Shown piece after piece: positions 22,976 through 33,345 of a stretch of DNA of 64,000 nt. The first letter of the stretch is position 1. The number at the start of each line of letters is the position of its first letter. The stretch covers positions 32,101,235 to 32,165,234 of the forward strand of contig OZ005689.1 in NCBI GenBank assembly GCA_963930775.1. Direction: 5' to 3'. This DNA comes from Cliona cf. orientalis (lineage: Eukaryota; Porifera; Demospongiae; Clionaida; Clionaidae). Both the position numbers and the translations under genes were made by a program. The notes under the pieces were generated by a model that was not told the DNA's origin, did no database searches, and saw nothing but the letters and a program-made list of their open reading frames with translations.

Positions 22976-23050
22976 GGCCCAAGGATCGTGTCCATAATAT
23001 TCACCAGACCCCTTTCCCCCTTTTTGGGGTGGGGTCTGGGCACGAGACTA
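22976..23050 (-). repeat. Right terminal inverted repeat of element B
   Basis: This is the complement of the left TIR, with a 12-bp length difference after the hairpin. It is followed directly by GGAAGGGTC (23051-23059) and the last 15 bp of element A. Confidence 0.9.
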
Positions 23051-23074
23051 GGAAGGGTCTAGCTCGATAGACTA

Positions 23075-23083
23075 CCTCCGATC
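23075..23083. repeat. 9-bp target duplication of element A, right copy
   Basis: CCTCCGATC, identical to 9231-9239. DIRS fossil sequence resumes after it. Confidence 0.92.
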
Positions 23084-23089
23084 AAGCAT

Positions 23090-24480
23090 CCAACCGCTAC
23101 CCCTATTAACTGACCCCATATTAGTCTGCTGTTATCACTTACTCATAACGTTGCTTTCCAATCATGCTGTCCTCAATCCATGATCTGTGTATTTATTCAC
23201 ATGCTGATTAATACAGGCAAGATAATTATAGAGGGATAAATTAACGACTGGGGGGAATGGATAGTAGGGATACATAATAATATAACAGTTAAGTAAGCTC
23301 TCCACCTTCGGGTGTGACGGCCACTTCTCTCTGTCTCACAGGCTGGTCCCAGCTTTATGAATACACATCTGATTTGCTGTGCATTGACTTTTGCAGACCG
23401 CCTCACCCTCACACACATCAACTGTTGTATCAGGTCTCAATACCCCTCTGTCTAGACGCATGGGCAGCTGCCCTTGCCTCGCATCCCGATCGAGCCTTTG
23501 CTCGTTCTATCTGCAACGTTCTCAGGTTTGGATTTCGTATCGGTTTTCAGTAGGGTCACCTATTAAAATCTGCTACCTCTAATATGCCCTCAGCGCGATA
23601 CAACACCCAATGGTAGTAACAAACTACCTCCACGAAGAACTATCCCGTGGGAGAATGCTAGGCCCCTTCCACTCACTACATGGCCTTGTACTCCCCTCCA
23701 CATAAATAGATTTGGGGTCATCCCCAAAGGCATAACACGGGAAAATGGAGACTGATAACAGACCTCTCCTTCCCGCATGGTAGGAGCATCAATGATGGCA
23801 TTGACCGAGATTTATGCTCACTCTCCTACACTACACTACTGTAGACAACATAGCAGCTGTGCTGGCCCAGCTCGGTCGGGGAGTAGATATTGAGTCAGCA
23901 TACAGATTCAGCCACATGATCGCCCACTCCAAGCCGTCCAATGGGATGGCGCAGTCTATGTTGATCCCATGCTCCCATTCGGTCTCTGGTCGGCACCCAA
24001 AATCTTCAATGCAGTCGCAGACGCTTTGCACTGGCACCTACAGCAATCAGGAATCCCCTAGATATTCCACTACCTAGATGACTTCATTATTGCTGGCGCC
24101 CCACACTCTCCTCAATGTGCTCACTCATCAGCGATTCTTGACTAGGTTCCACTCTGTGCATTCCCATGGCTGCCCACTAGCGGGAGGGCTCCGCCACCTG
24201 CCTGATCATTCTGGGCATTGAGATCAATACGCAGACAGGCGAGCTGCGTCTCCCAGCAGACAACCTCAAGCGCTTACGCGCATTGTTACATCAATGGGGC
24301 AACAAAGCAGCCTGCTCCCGCCAGAAGCTCGAATCCCTTATCAGCCTCCTTGACTACGCATGCAAGGTAGTCAGGTCAGGCATATCCTTTCTATGTCGCA
24401 TGATTGATTTGCTGCATGCGGTGCCATCATCACAGCCAATAATTCGCCTCAACTGTGGCTTCTGCTCTGACCTGGCCTGG
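23090..24480 (+). pseudogene. DIRS reverse transcriptase/RNase H region (fossil)
   Basis: The recognisable blocks are FGVIPKG near 23710, LPFGLWSAPKIFNAVADAL near 23970-24025, and a following Leu-rich RNase H-like stretch with LNCGFCSDLAW at about 24455. These are typical of DIRS-like reverse transcriptases. The region is heavily degraded, with multiple breaks, and no intact product is expected. Confidence 0.65.
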
Positions 24481-25200
24481 TGATCCACGTTTATCAATCA
24501 ATGGAATGGCGTCTCCTTCCTCCCCCCTTCATCTTCCCTCCCCAGTCTGGAAATCACGTCCGACGTGTCGGGCTCATGGGGGTGTGCTGTGTGGCATGCA
24601 GATATCACTTGGCCTTCCAGATCCAAGGGATCAATCGTCTCTCCCCATTCTGAAAAGAGTACAGGCAGATATTAGCCGGGCCAGAGTAATGAGAGGTTCA
24701 CCACCTCGTATACGCCTTCCGATCACAGTTAGAATACTCGAGGCGATACAGCAGTCGCTTGCTAGGTCATCTAATCCGGATAGTGTGGTGCTCTGGGCAG
24801 TTTCAGCAACTGCATTTTTCGATTTTTTCCGCCTGGGTGAACTTTTACTAGACTCACCGGCTCACTTTACGCCTGCTACTAAGTTGGCATGGGGGGATGT
24901 ATCCGTCGATAGTCACATCGATCCCAAGATGATTCAACTCCACTTGAAGATCTCTAAATGTGATCAAATGGGTGCAGGATCTGATATAGTCGTTGGTCGG
25001 GTGGACTCTCCCCTCTGTCCTGTCACAGCCATCCTAAAGTATATAGAGACTCGAGGCGATAGGCCATATTATCACCAATGATCAGTTCTGTATGCGATGT
25101 AAGTGAGATATGCATGCATGCACATATCACACCTGGGAGTTACATGCAGGGGTGCTCACGTGACCAGCGGTTGCACGTACGCCGGCCTGGCTTCCGCCAA
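24481..25200 (+). pseudogene. DIRS tyrosine recombinase region (fossil)
   Basis: The open portion contains RLPITVRILEAIQQSLA and AVSATAFFDFFRLGELLL, which match the core-binding and first catalytic Arg region of DIRS tyrosine recombinases (FxRxGEL pattern). The sequence KISKCDQMGAGSDIVVGR and LCPVTAILKYIE follow, as usual in the family. The C-terminal catalytic part is only weakly visible near 25150-25200. The region is broken. Confidence 0.65.
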
Positions 25201-25492
25201 AGCATAGTTATAAGAGATGAGCTGCTCCATACTAAACACTACATGTACCCAAACAGCGACCCGAGTTAATAGGGGGTTATCTGCATATAGCCCAGCAGGG
25301 TGTATTCCCCCCCCCCCCCCCCCAAAGAGGTTCTGTTTCCCCCCCTCCAAAAATTTACAAAATTCATGAGATTTTACAATTAAATGCATACAGCATACAG
25401 CTCTTGTTTTAATCGTATTCCATATGTCCATTACTACCAGGAATAATGCATTTCATGTGTGTAGAGTTTATGACCTGTTTGTTAAGTAGGTA
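25201..25492. other. No gene; C-run
   Basis: A run of about 17 C lies at 25307-25323. No other structure is recognised. Confidence 0.5.
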
Positions 25493-25496
25493 TTAA

Positions 25497-25963
25497 AGGC
25501 ATTGTGTCACGATATAAGCGGTGATTCTTACTATTTTTAGATCTAGTGTATGGGCTCGCGTTGTGATAAATCGTGCACGTACAAAAATAATCGCGTGCTC
25601 CTTGTGGACTCCAGAATGCCATCGAAGGACAGGGCAAGGACTTAGCTACTCGTGGTGCTGCCATAGGACTGGTATCTCTGGCTGCTTCTCGATCTACTAG
25701 CCCTCGCTAAAGGTAAACAGACATTGCTACTCTGGTAAGGCCGACTCTCGTGCATCCCCCTGGTAGACCTCTTACCTTCCACCGCTAGCTGAAGACTTTC
25801 CAGCTCCAACCCTTGAGCCTTTCTTGGACCGATCGCGTTCTGCTACCGCGAACTACAACCATTGATTGAAAAGTGGCTGCCAGATTTCAATCTAATGGGT
25901 GTAGTTATATCATGTGTGACACTAATTTACTAAAAATAGCCTTTATATTGTGGCACAATGCCT
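25497..25963. repeat. MITE, 467 bp, TTAA-flanked
   Basis: The ends are AGGCATTGTGTCACGATATA and the complement of AGGCATTGTGCCACAATATA, flanked by TTAA on both sides (25493-25496, 25964-25967). TTAA targets indicate a piggyBac- or Kolobok-type family. Both ends continue with related AT-rich sequence (ACTATTTTTAG / CTAAAAATAG). No gene is present. A truncated relative starts at 4029. Confidence 0.8.
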
Positions 25964-25967
25964 TTAA

Positions 25968-26440
25968 CCAAGAGCAAGTGTACTTAGTGAGTATGCATGA
26001 CTATAGTAATATCACCTGGACTAAGTACTACCTTTATGGGAACATTAATATTAATTTATGCTTTAGCTTCCCGCACGTTGCGCGCCCCTCCCGCACCCAC
26101 CCCCTTGGGCCGCCAAGGTGGCCCATTACTTCAACTTCTCCCATGTCCCCCCTCCCCCCTAAATTTTTGAACCAGATCAAACCCTGCTTTACTCCCAATT
26201 TTGGCCAAATTGGGTAATGGTCATCAGGTGTATGTGTGCACGTAGCCCTGCCCCTCATGTAGCGCATGGGCGGAAACGTTGCAAATGCATGGCTTCCCTA
26301 TACAAACATATGGGAAATTTCAAAGGGCCGTAATTTGAATTGTTAGGAGTGAATCAAAATTACACTTTCAAGAAATTACCAGGGGCGGTTCATTCTGCGT
26401 GCTGATACGAATAATTTATCATGAATGGTTTCCCAGAGTC
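25968..26440. other. No gene recognised
   Basis: Contains CCCCTCCCGCACCCACCCCC-like GC-rich text near 26090-26160 and otherwise AT-rich sequence. Confidence 0.4.
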
Positions 26441-26850
26441 TCAAACATTATTTGTATTACATTACATTAAATATGCTTTTTTCTACTTGGTGTGTAGTAT
26501 GAATGAATGATCAAACATACAAATGTATTCGTTTATGTTTGACAATTGCTTTGTTTGATTGCTGCACTTTGTGATTCACTTTGTGTTGCCCTGTGCAAAT
26601 GCTTGTTTTCTCATTGGCCTTTTGCTTTAACATACATGTAGATATACTGCTAGCTTTTGCTAACATTTTCACTGTCAGGTAATTTTTCCTAGTCAAAAAT
26701 AGAACCTTGCATAGCCTCAAGGTCAGCTCAGATGGGGCTTTAGTGTTTGAGTTTTGCTTGATTGTATCTACAATGGACATAAACTTGTAAATTATAATGT
26801 ATTTATTCTTGGGAGTGATTTATTAACCCTCGGCGCATGCGCGAAGGTTA
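26440..26850 (+). repeat. Dispersed repeat, copy 1 (also at 30300, 33590, 35930)
   Basis: Shared words are GATCAAACATACAAATGTAT, CTCATTGGCCTTTTG, GAACCTTGCATAGCCTC and GTGCTTGAGTTTTG. They recur in the same order at 30376-30690, and the last portion recurs at 33600-33790 and 35950-36170. The end is marked by GGGAGTG and, here, ACCCTCGGCGCATGCGCGAA. No gene. Confidence 0.6.
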
Positions 26851-28235
26851 CGGTAGTCGTTCTGTCTGTCTGTTACCATGCTAGCTGCTGCATACCTCCT
26901 TTGCAAGTCCAATTAGCATTCCTTATGGTGTTCCAAGCGCATGATTTGTGAAGATATAACCGAAAACGCTTTGCCAGTTTTTGCGTCATTTGCTGATTCT
27001 AAGCTTCTTGATTTCTCCAGGCTAGCAATAGCATGACTTTATATATAAATAAAACATTGTGTGTCACGTGCTATGTGCATATACGGTATGTACGTATGTG
27101 TACATATTACATGTATATGCATGCGCACTAGGCACGGTTACAATAGTCTGTGATGCTGGTTCAAGACAACATCATGCCTTCCTCCGGTCCCTCGTTTGCG
27201 AGCTTTCAATGGATGAAGTCGACGACAGTTGGTCTGGGTGCTAGCCCCTTTGTCCCCAAGGAGGAGACAGCATGCAAGTCCAATACATAATAATTACGTA
27301 CGTAGCAAAATTCAAACATGGAAATAGTATGATACAAATCGTAGTAATATCAGCTGCCTGGATACTGTACTCCGTTTCTCTAAAAATTATGAACTGAGGC
27401 ACGGATAACCTGTGTACGCTGTTTTTGCCATACATTGTAACTCAGCTTAGGAAACTTTTTAGAGCTAGCCTAGCTCTTTGACCGTTGAACTCTAGAAATT
27501 GTGAGTGATTGGTTTTCCATAGTGGGTCACATACTATTCCTCCCTGTGGCTATTATTTTGACCAATTGGAGCCACTATTTCAGGTAGTCACATCATACGT
27601 TTGCATGTGCACCATCCCTATTGATGCCACCATGGTTGCATGATATTAGGTAGTAGCAATAGTTTACACAGACATGGAAACATACTGATTGGGGCACGGG
27701 CCAGTGGGCAACCTGGTTGATTTCCGTAGGGGTCAGTAGCTACTACCTTCTGAGAGATTTCATGTCCAAGGTAGGTAGTGCACTCGCTCTTGGAGAAAAG
27801 CGCACTAGCTCGGCTTGAGCTTCAGCCCCGCTCCCCTCACTCGTCCAAAGACTTGTTGCAGATTGCAAACGTGCGTGCTCAAACATACGCACACTAATTG
27901 ACACTAATCAGGAACCAATTACCTATGCTTTCTAATTTAGGCACCCCTAAAAATAATTACAGATAGGCAGGCACCTTCGATTAGAACCAAAAAATTCAGA
28001 GCAGGTCAAAGGGGAGGGCCTATGGGAATATTTAGTGGCAGTGAACATGAGTGGAAAAGCAACGAAGTATATGGTTCTAGTTTCAGTTCTTTTTGGAAGT
28101 TTCACTCTGATCGCTGAATCATGCTGGAATTGCTGGTACCATAGCCATCAGAACGCTTATCTCTGACTCCAAAATGCTGCTAGTTCGATAGATCAATCAA
28201 CAATACAGGCGTATTGCAATATGACTGCAAGTGGC
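26851..28235. other. No gene recognised
   Basis: There is a TCTGTCTGTCTG run near 26862 and TACATGTA-type words, with a short GTACGTATGTGTACAT repeat near 27090. Open frames are short and unlike any family. Confidence 0.4.
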
Positions 28236-29480
28236 AATACATTCCAATTAAATATCCAATTAAGGTTCTTAGTTGATTAAAAAAAGTGCGTGGGTGGATA
28301 TTTACCAAATTCAACGGAAAATATACCTTTTAGATCGTCTCACCTAGCTTGTTAACAACACCGCACTCCCATCTTCTGCAAGTCCAGTAGAAGAGATTTT
28401 CGGAGGTTAGGGTCGTCACTTTAAGTATTGTAGCCGCACTGCGCGCGCGGCACCTTCATGCACGTGCGCATGCGCAGTTGTGACGCTAGCGCTAGCCCCG
28501 CACTTTAACTACAAATAACTATTAATAACCAAATGGGCGGAGTTAACGGTTATACATAGGAATCCAGGTTTGCGCACGCGCAATTGCGCAAATGGCCTGG
28601 GTCAAAGTACATGGTCAACGCACATGCTGGAGGCAGAGCAGTAAGTTACCTTAGCTTAGTACGATAATTTCAGAACGTGAGACTATGTGCCAAGGTACTA
28701 AGATGGTAGTCTAGCGGGCCATCCCATCGCACGGGATGGGCTGGCCCGCTAGACTAACAAGAACCCTTTGGTAGCCTGGTCAGAGAACTGAAATTATGTC
28801 GGCTGTTAGACGTCGTGTAGTCACGGGGGGGGGGGGGGGGGGGGGGTGGGATTACACCACAGGGGTAGGCAGCTAGTGGGGGTTGGTGACCCACTCCTTG
28901 GTGCTGAGCTATACAATGTACACCAAGCCTGAGATTTGAAAGTAATTTATTGACACTGATGATTATTTCAATTTATTGCTGATACACAGTACCAAGGGGT
29001 GGTCACCATTTTATGTGCAGCCGGTACTCCCACCTACAGTGGAGATCAAGGATTTTTGTTGGCGCTTGATTGTTCCCTTGAAGCATTCCGTACTGTATTT
29101 CGAAAAGATCAGGGAACCTGGGGATGAGGCCAGCGTTTCTAGTACAGTGTGTATGTTGCTTTCTTCTTTAGCAAACCAACACAATTAATGTATGGACACA
29201 CATGATCTGTGACGTTCCTTCCATTCAGATATAGTGTACTGATGTCTGTGAAATTGCCGTAGCAGATAGAAGTGCAGGGCTCATTATGGTGAATACCCTT
29301 CTACTCAGTTGCTTGAGGCAAGCGATCACTCAAATAGAGTCTTTGCACTTACCTTGTGTGTTGATTGCTCATAAGGCCATACCTATTTTTAGTTTATATT
29401 TCTTGGATCTGGCAAGTCATATTTAAAAAAAAGGGTTTGGTCCAGTGACAGTAAGAGGCAAACGATACTTGGCATAGTGA
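28236..29480 (+). repeat. Dispersed repeat unit R1, copy 1
   Basis: This stretch parallels 32190-33345 in order: AAAAAGTGCGTGG, CATCTTCTGCAAGTC, CACTGCGCGCGCG, GGCCTGGGTCAAAGTAC, the TAGTCT hairpin, GATCTGTGACGTTCCTTCCA and GAATACCCTTCTACTCAGTT. A run of about 20 G lies at 28826-28846. The unit has no coding content. Parts recur inverted at 62135-62310 and 63767-64000. Confidence 0.7.
28707..28756. repeat. 50-nt hairpin with TAGTCT/AGACTA ends
   Basis: TAGTCTAGCGGGCC pairs with GGCCCGCTAGACTA, and CATCCC with GGGATG, around a short loop. The terminal hexamers equal those of elements A and B. Similar complete hairpins lie at 62135-62184 and 63767-63814. Confidence 0.8.
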
Positions 29481-29924
29481 ATGTGCAGTGTTTTTTCTAG
29501 AAATTTTCCGAAGGAGGGGAAGATCGATCGAAAGGCACACTCTAGACCTCACACATAATATATCAGCGTGGTATCACTTTGGAAAAGCATTTGATGTTGG
29601 CCGCTTGGATTATGGATATGATATATGCAGCACACAAACTTTGAAGGGGGTGGGGGAAGGTTCCCCCCTTGGCCCTATGTAGAAAAATCCCTGATGTGTA
29701 TGAGCAGTTTATATGCACTGTAACTAACACATTCAGTATTAGCTGCTCACGCTTGAGCGAGTGTGTGTGTATTTTGGAGGGGGGGTGGTGGGCGTACTAT
29801 ACGTGTACATGTAGATGGCGAATATTACCACCATAAGCAAGCTGGCTGCCTTAGTAAGGTGATTATTGAGTGAGGTTTCGCTATACAATGTTACATGGCA
29901 TGGCATAATATCAGTTTATGTTCA
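29481..29924. other. No gene; part of diverged duplication
   Basis: Sequence near 29710-29820 (TTAGCTGCTCACGCTTGAGC, then GAGTGTGTGTGTATTTTGG) matches 33390-33470 and, in part, 35855-35880. No gene. Confidence 0.45.
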
Positions 29925-30250
29925 ATGTGGCCATTAGCCCATTAATGTTCTGTCCAGGTGACGGAGAATTTATAAATCAATGAGATTGTCCAAGGACAGC
30001 CCAAGAGCACCATTTTGGCTGGTGGGAGGAGAGAAGGAAGTACTCTCACCAGCTGGAGTAGATGATTAAATATCAACTGAGCCAGAGCTTCTCGCCCCTC
30101 TCTGTGGCCTCTCTTAGGACGGTCTGTTGCGTCCTCAAGTGAGTCAATGAGGTTTATTAAAGTTAATAATAAACCATGTACATGTACATGTTTTCACTTG
30201 TTTGTGATCACTGTTCATCCCTTCTCCATCTGTTTGAGCTTTTTTTGCAT
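29925..30250 (-). pseudogene. Decayed duplicate of the host-like exons at 0.57-3.7 kb
   Basis: On the minus strand the DNA aligns with the host-like gene: the GGAGAAGGGATGAACAGTG region parallels GGAGAGAGGGAGAACAGTG (coiled-coil exon), CCTAAGAGAGGC parallels the CCTAAGAGAGGG of the last exon, and the 3' part corresponds to NLIDL...NINGMMATLNI. The reading frame is disrupted several times and the basic tract is reduced. There is no hAT insertion. It is a processed-looking or segmental copy that has lost function. Confidence 0.55.
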
Positions 30251-30295
30251 TAGAGGAGGCTGGCCTGTGCAACTACTGATTGTGATGTGGAGATA

Positions 30296-30690
30296 TACAA
30301 AAGTATATCGACACGAAGTACCCGCTATGCATTTTATAGGACTATGTTAGTGCTAGGAGTTCGTGCAAATAATGATCAAACGTACAAATGTATTTGTTTG
30401 TGTTCGATAATTGCATATTTTGGTTGCTGCACTTGCTTCGCGTTGACCTATGTAAATGCTTGTTTACTCATTGGCCTTTTGTTTTAGCATAGAAATCCTG
30501 CCGACAGTACTAGCTCTTGCTAACACTTTCACTGTTGGGTATTTTTTTCTAGTCGAAGATAGAACCTTGCATAGCCTCCAGATCACGTCAGATGGGGCTT
30601 CAGTGCTTGAGTTTTGGACTGTGTCTATAATAGACATAAATTTTTATTCTGAGGAGTGTTTCATTATGAAGAATGCTTAGCTTATAGCAA
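30296..30690 (+). repeat. Dispersed repeat, copy 2
   Basis: Matches 26440-26850 over most of its length. Its first 70 bp (CCCGCTATGCATTTTATAGG region) also match 7412-7475. Confidence 0.6.
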
Positions 30691-31093
30691 ATCCATGTCT
30701 GTATGTACATATTACTGATGTATGTGTATGTACTTACCTTAAGAAGTTTTGGCCTGCTGGTAGGATCTAAATACGTTAAACCATGACTACCAGGTTTCCG
30801 CGTGATTTACATGTAGAAAGACCTTTGGTACTCTGCATTGTTCGGGTTCTACGTAAGTCCCTTCGATCTTTTAAATAATCCTACGGTCCAAGTAGATCAT
30901 ATAAGTACTAAACCTGAAATAGACCACGTAGCTATGCCTCATCTATTCAAGGGGTGATTTATACTCAACACCTTTGTTTGCTTACTCAGCTCACCAGCTG
31001 ATGCACATCCTTATATGGAGATGCACTGGTGCTGAATCAGATAATTACTGGAGGGTATGCTACTGTTGCAGACCATCCAGATTTGATCAGGAC
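30691..31093. other. No gene recognised
   Basis: Non-repetitive AT-rich sequence with no splice-bounded open frame. Confidence 0.4.
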
Positions 31094-31395
31094 TAGTCTT
31101 GTGGGCCAGCCCCTCCTAACCCAAAGGGGGAGAAAGGGTCTGGTCATGAACGTGACATCGTTGACCACTAGTGCATTTTGTAACAGTTCATGAGTATACA
31201 CATGTATATAGCATGCTTGTCGATATTGCTTCGGTTGTACTCGATCACGATACCAAGCGGCAGAGATGGCGAAAGCAGCAGTTAATGCTTAGCATTCGGG
31301 ATTGATAAGCTTCGCTGTGTGCCTATCTCGTGCTGTTTGCGAAATTTACTAGTATACGTAGTTTCCCGCTATTAAGCACATGCGCTTATACCTCT
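31094..31395 (+). repeat. Solitary B-like transposon end plus dispersed repeat
   Basis: TAGTCTTGTGGGCCAGCCCC is followed by CCCAAAGGGGGAGAAAGGGT and CTGGTCA, the same layout as the left TIR of element B (hairpin, then GGTCTGGTCACG). No helicase or transposase follows. Sequence from about 31155 (GTGACATCGTTGACCAC) to 31390 is repeated at 39165-39320. Confidence 0.55.
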
Positions 31396-32189
31396 CCACA
31401 GGTGCGCTTAATAGCGAAGTGTGCCTAACAGTGAGATGCGCCTAACAAAAATAGCTACATCCAAGAGCGCATGCGCGTTCAGGGTATCATTTATGAGGCG
31501 TGGTCAATCAATCGATAGCATATATATCCCCACCCCCCTCAAGTTTGGAGTTTAGGCAAGCTGCACTATATCCTATGTAGTCTCTCCCCCTTTCTTTGAA
31601 AATTGTTTCCTGTATTATTGTGTCATTGATTGCCAAGCGTATTGGTACGAGACATCTAATTTGAGAGTATGGGCTCATTGAACGTATATGTACATACATA
31701 TGTATGTACATGTATAATATGTGTATGGAATGCAATATTTACAATACACATGCATACGTTTATTTGATCAACGCCCTCATGCCTAGGCAAACAGCCTGTG
31801 TGTGATGATATACGAACGAAACGATAGCTTACGAGTCTCTACAGTTCCAAGTTATGACATTTAAACTCCCTCGAGTTACATGAAAAGATAGCGAACATAA
31901 AAACTTACTGAGCAGCTGCCATGTGTCTCGCTTGATGGTGGCCCTCCAGGACAAAACCTTGTCCGATGATTCACCATCTTTGAATTTTCGAAAAGGTGCT
32001 ATACCTGCCACTGCTTTGATTGATGGACTATCGTGAACGACAGCGAAGTTGGTTTGTTCGAGTCTCTGATTCAAAAGTTGACGCAGAAAATGTGGACTTT
32101 GTTTACATCTGGAAATGGTTGACGTTCGTTCACGTTAGGACTAAACTGCATTAAAACGTACATGAATTACGCTCGTACGCAATACTATC
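31396..32189. other. No gene; GCGCTTA-type repeat remnant
   Basis: Near 31360-31450 the words TTAAGCACATGCGCTTATAC and GTGCGCTTAATAGCG recall the TACCGTAGACTC MITE family (45606, 57934) but lack its ends. The rest has no recognised structure. Confidence 0.4.
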
Positions 32190-33345
32190 CCATAACCTTA
32201 ATAAAAAGTGCGTGGATGGATATTCACCAAATTCATCGGAAAAATACCTTTTAAGTTGTCCTAACTGGTTTGTTAGCACTTTCATCTTCTGCAAGTCAAG
32301 TAGAATCGGTTTTTTTGAAGGTTTGGGTCGTCACTTAAAAAGTATTATAGCCACACTGCGCGCGCGGGACCTTCGTGCATGTGCGCAGTTGTGACGCTTT
32401 AACTATAAATAACTGTTAATAACTAGCTGGGTAGGGTTATAGGATCCTTATTTGTGCATGCGCAATTGCGCTCTATCCACGCATGGCCTGGGTCAAAGTA
32501 CACGATCAATGCCCATCCGAGTTGCTGGAGCCAGAGCTGGCAGTAAGTTACCTTAGTACAATAATTTCAGAACGTGAGACTACGTATGTTCCAAGGTACT
32601 AAGATGATACTACAATGTACAGTGTAAGTCTAGCAGGCCAGCCCATCGCACGGGATGGGCTTGACAATATTTTATGTGGCCGGTACCTCACCAGCAGTGG
32701 TGATCGAGCATTTTTGGTTGGTAAAATAAGTAGGCAGTGTTGCCAGGTCTACGGATAAGTCCCAGTGGCGTATCTAGGATTCTATACGGGGGGGGGGGGG
32801 GGGGGAACCTAACCCTAACCATAGGCGATAAAATTTTATGAGCGTTGTATGGAAATTTTACAAGTGTCATATGAGATGTATACCAGCTGCTTGGTCCAGT
32901 CAGATTTCATTGTTACAACTAGGATCTATAACGTAGTAAAAATTACATTCACAACATTCCAATTGCACAAGAGTAGTATAGCGATGTTACCAGACCCTTT
33001 CTCTCTCTTGCGAAGGGGCTGGTACCCCAGACTAAATGTATGTCGTTTTCTTCCAGTAAACCAACAAGCGTATGGACATAATTTAATGATCTGTGACGTT
33101 CCTTCCATTCAGGCATAGTGTAATGACTCTTGTAAAATTGCCATTGCAGATAGAAGTGCAGGGCTCATTATGGTGAATACCCTTCTACTCAGTTGCTTGA
33201 GGCAAGCGATCACTCATATAGACTTTGCACTTACCTTGTGTGCTGATTGCTCATAAGGCATACCTATATATATGTTTCTTGGATCCGGTGAGTCACATTT
33301 TCTCAATCATGAAAAAATAGGGTGTGGTCCAGTGAGGCAAACTAT
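32190..33345 (+). repeat. Dispersed repeat unit R1, copy 2
   Basis: Parallel to 28236-29480. The TAGTCT hairpin at 32626-32662 is incomplete. A G-run lies at 32790-32805. A TAGTCTGGGGTACCAGCCCC end in minus orientation (32990-33034) is present here but not in copy 1, so it may have been inserted later. Confidence 0.7.

Larger units (their letters stand above)
16782..23050 (+). mobile_element. Element B: DUF6589/RecQ-helicase DNA transposon nested in the TIR of A
   Basis: The element is 6,269 bp. Its ends are TAGTCTCGTGCCCAGACCCC (left) and the exact complement (right), identical over the first 48 bp, each with an internal CCAGACCCC...GGGGTCTGG hairpin. A perfect 9-bp duplication GGAAGGGTC lies at 16773-16781 and 23051-23059. 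Gene content and order match element A: a plus-strand multi-exon transposase-like gene and a minus-strand three-exon helicase, with 3' ends overlapping by 21 bp. The protein products are clearly homologous to A's but strongly diverged, so A and B are different families of one group. B is the youngest datable layer of the stack. Confidence 0.93.
9240..23074 (+). mobile_element. Element A: DUF6589/RecQ-helicase DNA transposon (AcademH-like), contains element B
   Basis: The terminal inverted repeats are 75 bp. The left is 9240-9314. The right is 16722-16781 plus 23060-23074, split by element B. They begin TAGTCTATCGAGCTAGACCC, differ at only two positions, and carry an internal hairpin (CTAGACCCTTCC...GGAAGGGTCTAG). 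A perfect 9-bp duplication CCTCCGATC flanks the element. Without B and one of its 9-bp target copies, A is about 7.55 kb. It carries a plus-strand transposase-like gene and a minus-strand RecQ-like helicase, ending 38 bp apart tail to tail. Three other elements sit in its exons (9885-10899, 12129-12592, 14643-15311), so A is no longer autonomous. The structure recalls AcademH, but the 9-bp duplication should be checked against that family. Confidence 0.9.
7855..25200 (+). mobile_element. DIRS-type (tyrosine recombinase) retroelement fossil, split by elements A and B
   Basis: A gag-like region lies at about 7855-9230. Reverse transcriptase and RNase H-like sequence lies at about 23090-24480, and a tyrosine recombinase-like region at about 24480-25200. 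All are in the same orientation, as expected for DIRS elements. Element A, with B nested in it, is inserted between the gag-like part and the rest, accounting for 13.8 kb of the span. The element is broken, with at least several disruptions of its coding regions besides the insertion. Its inverted terminal repeats were not identified, so both outer limits are approximate. It predates element A. Confidence 0.7.
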
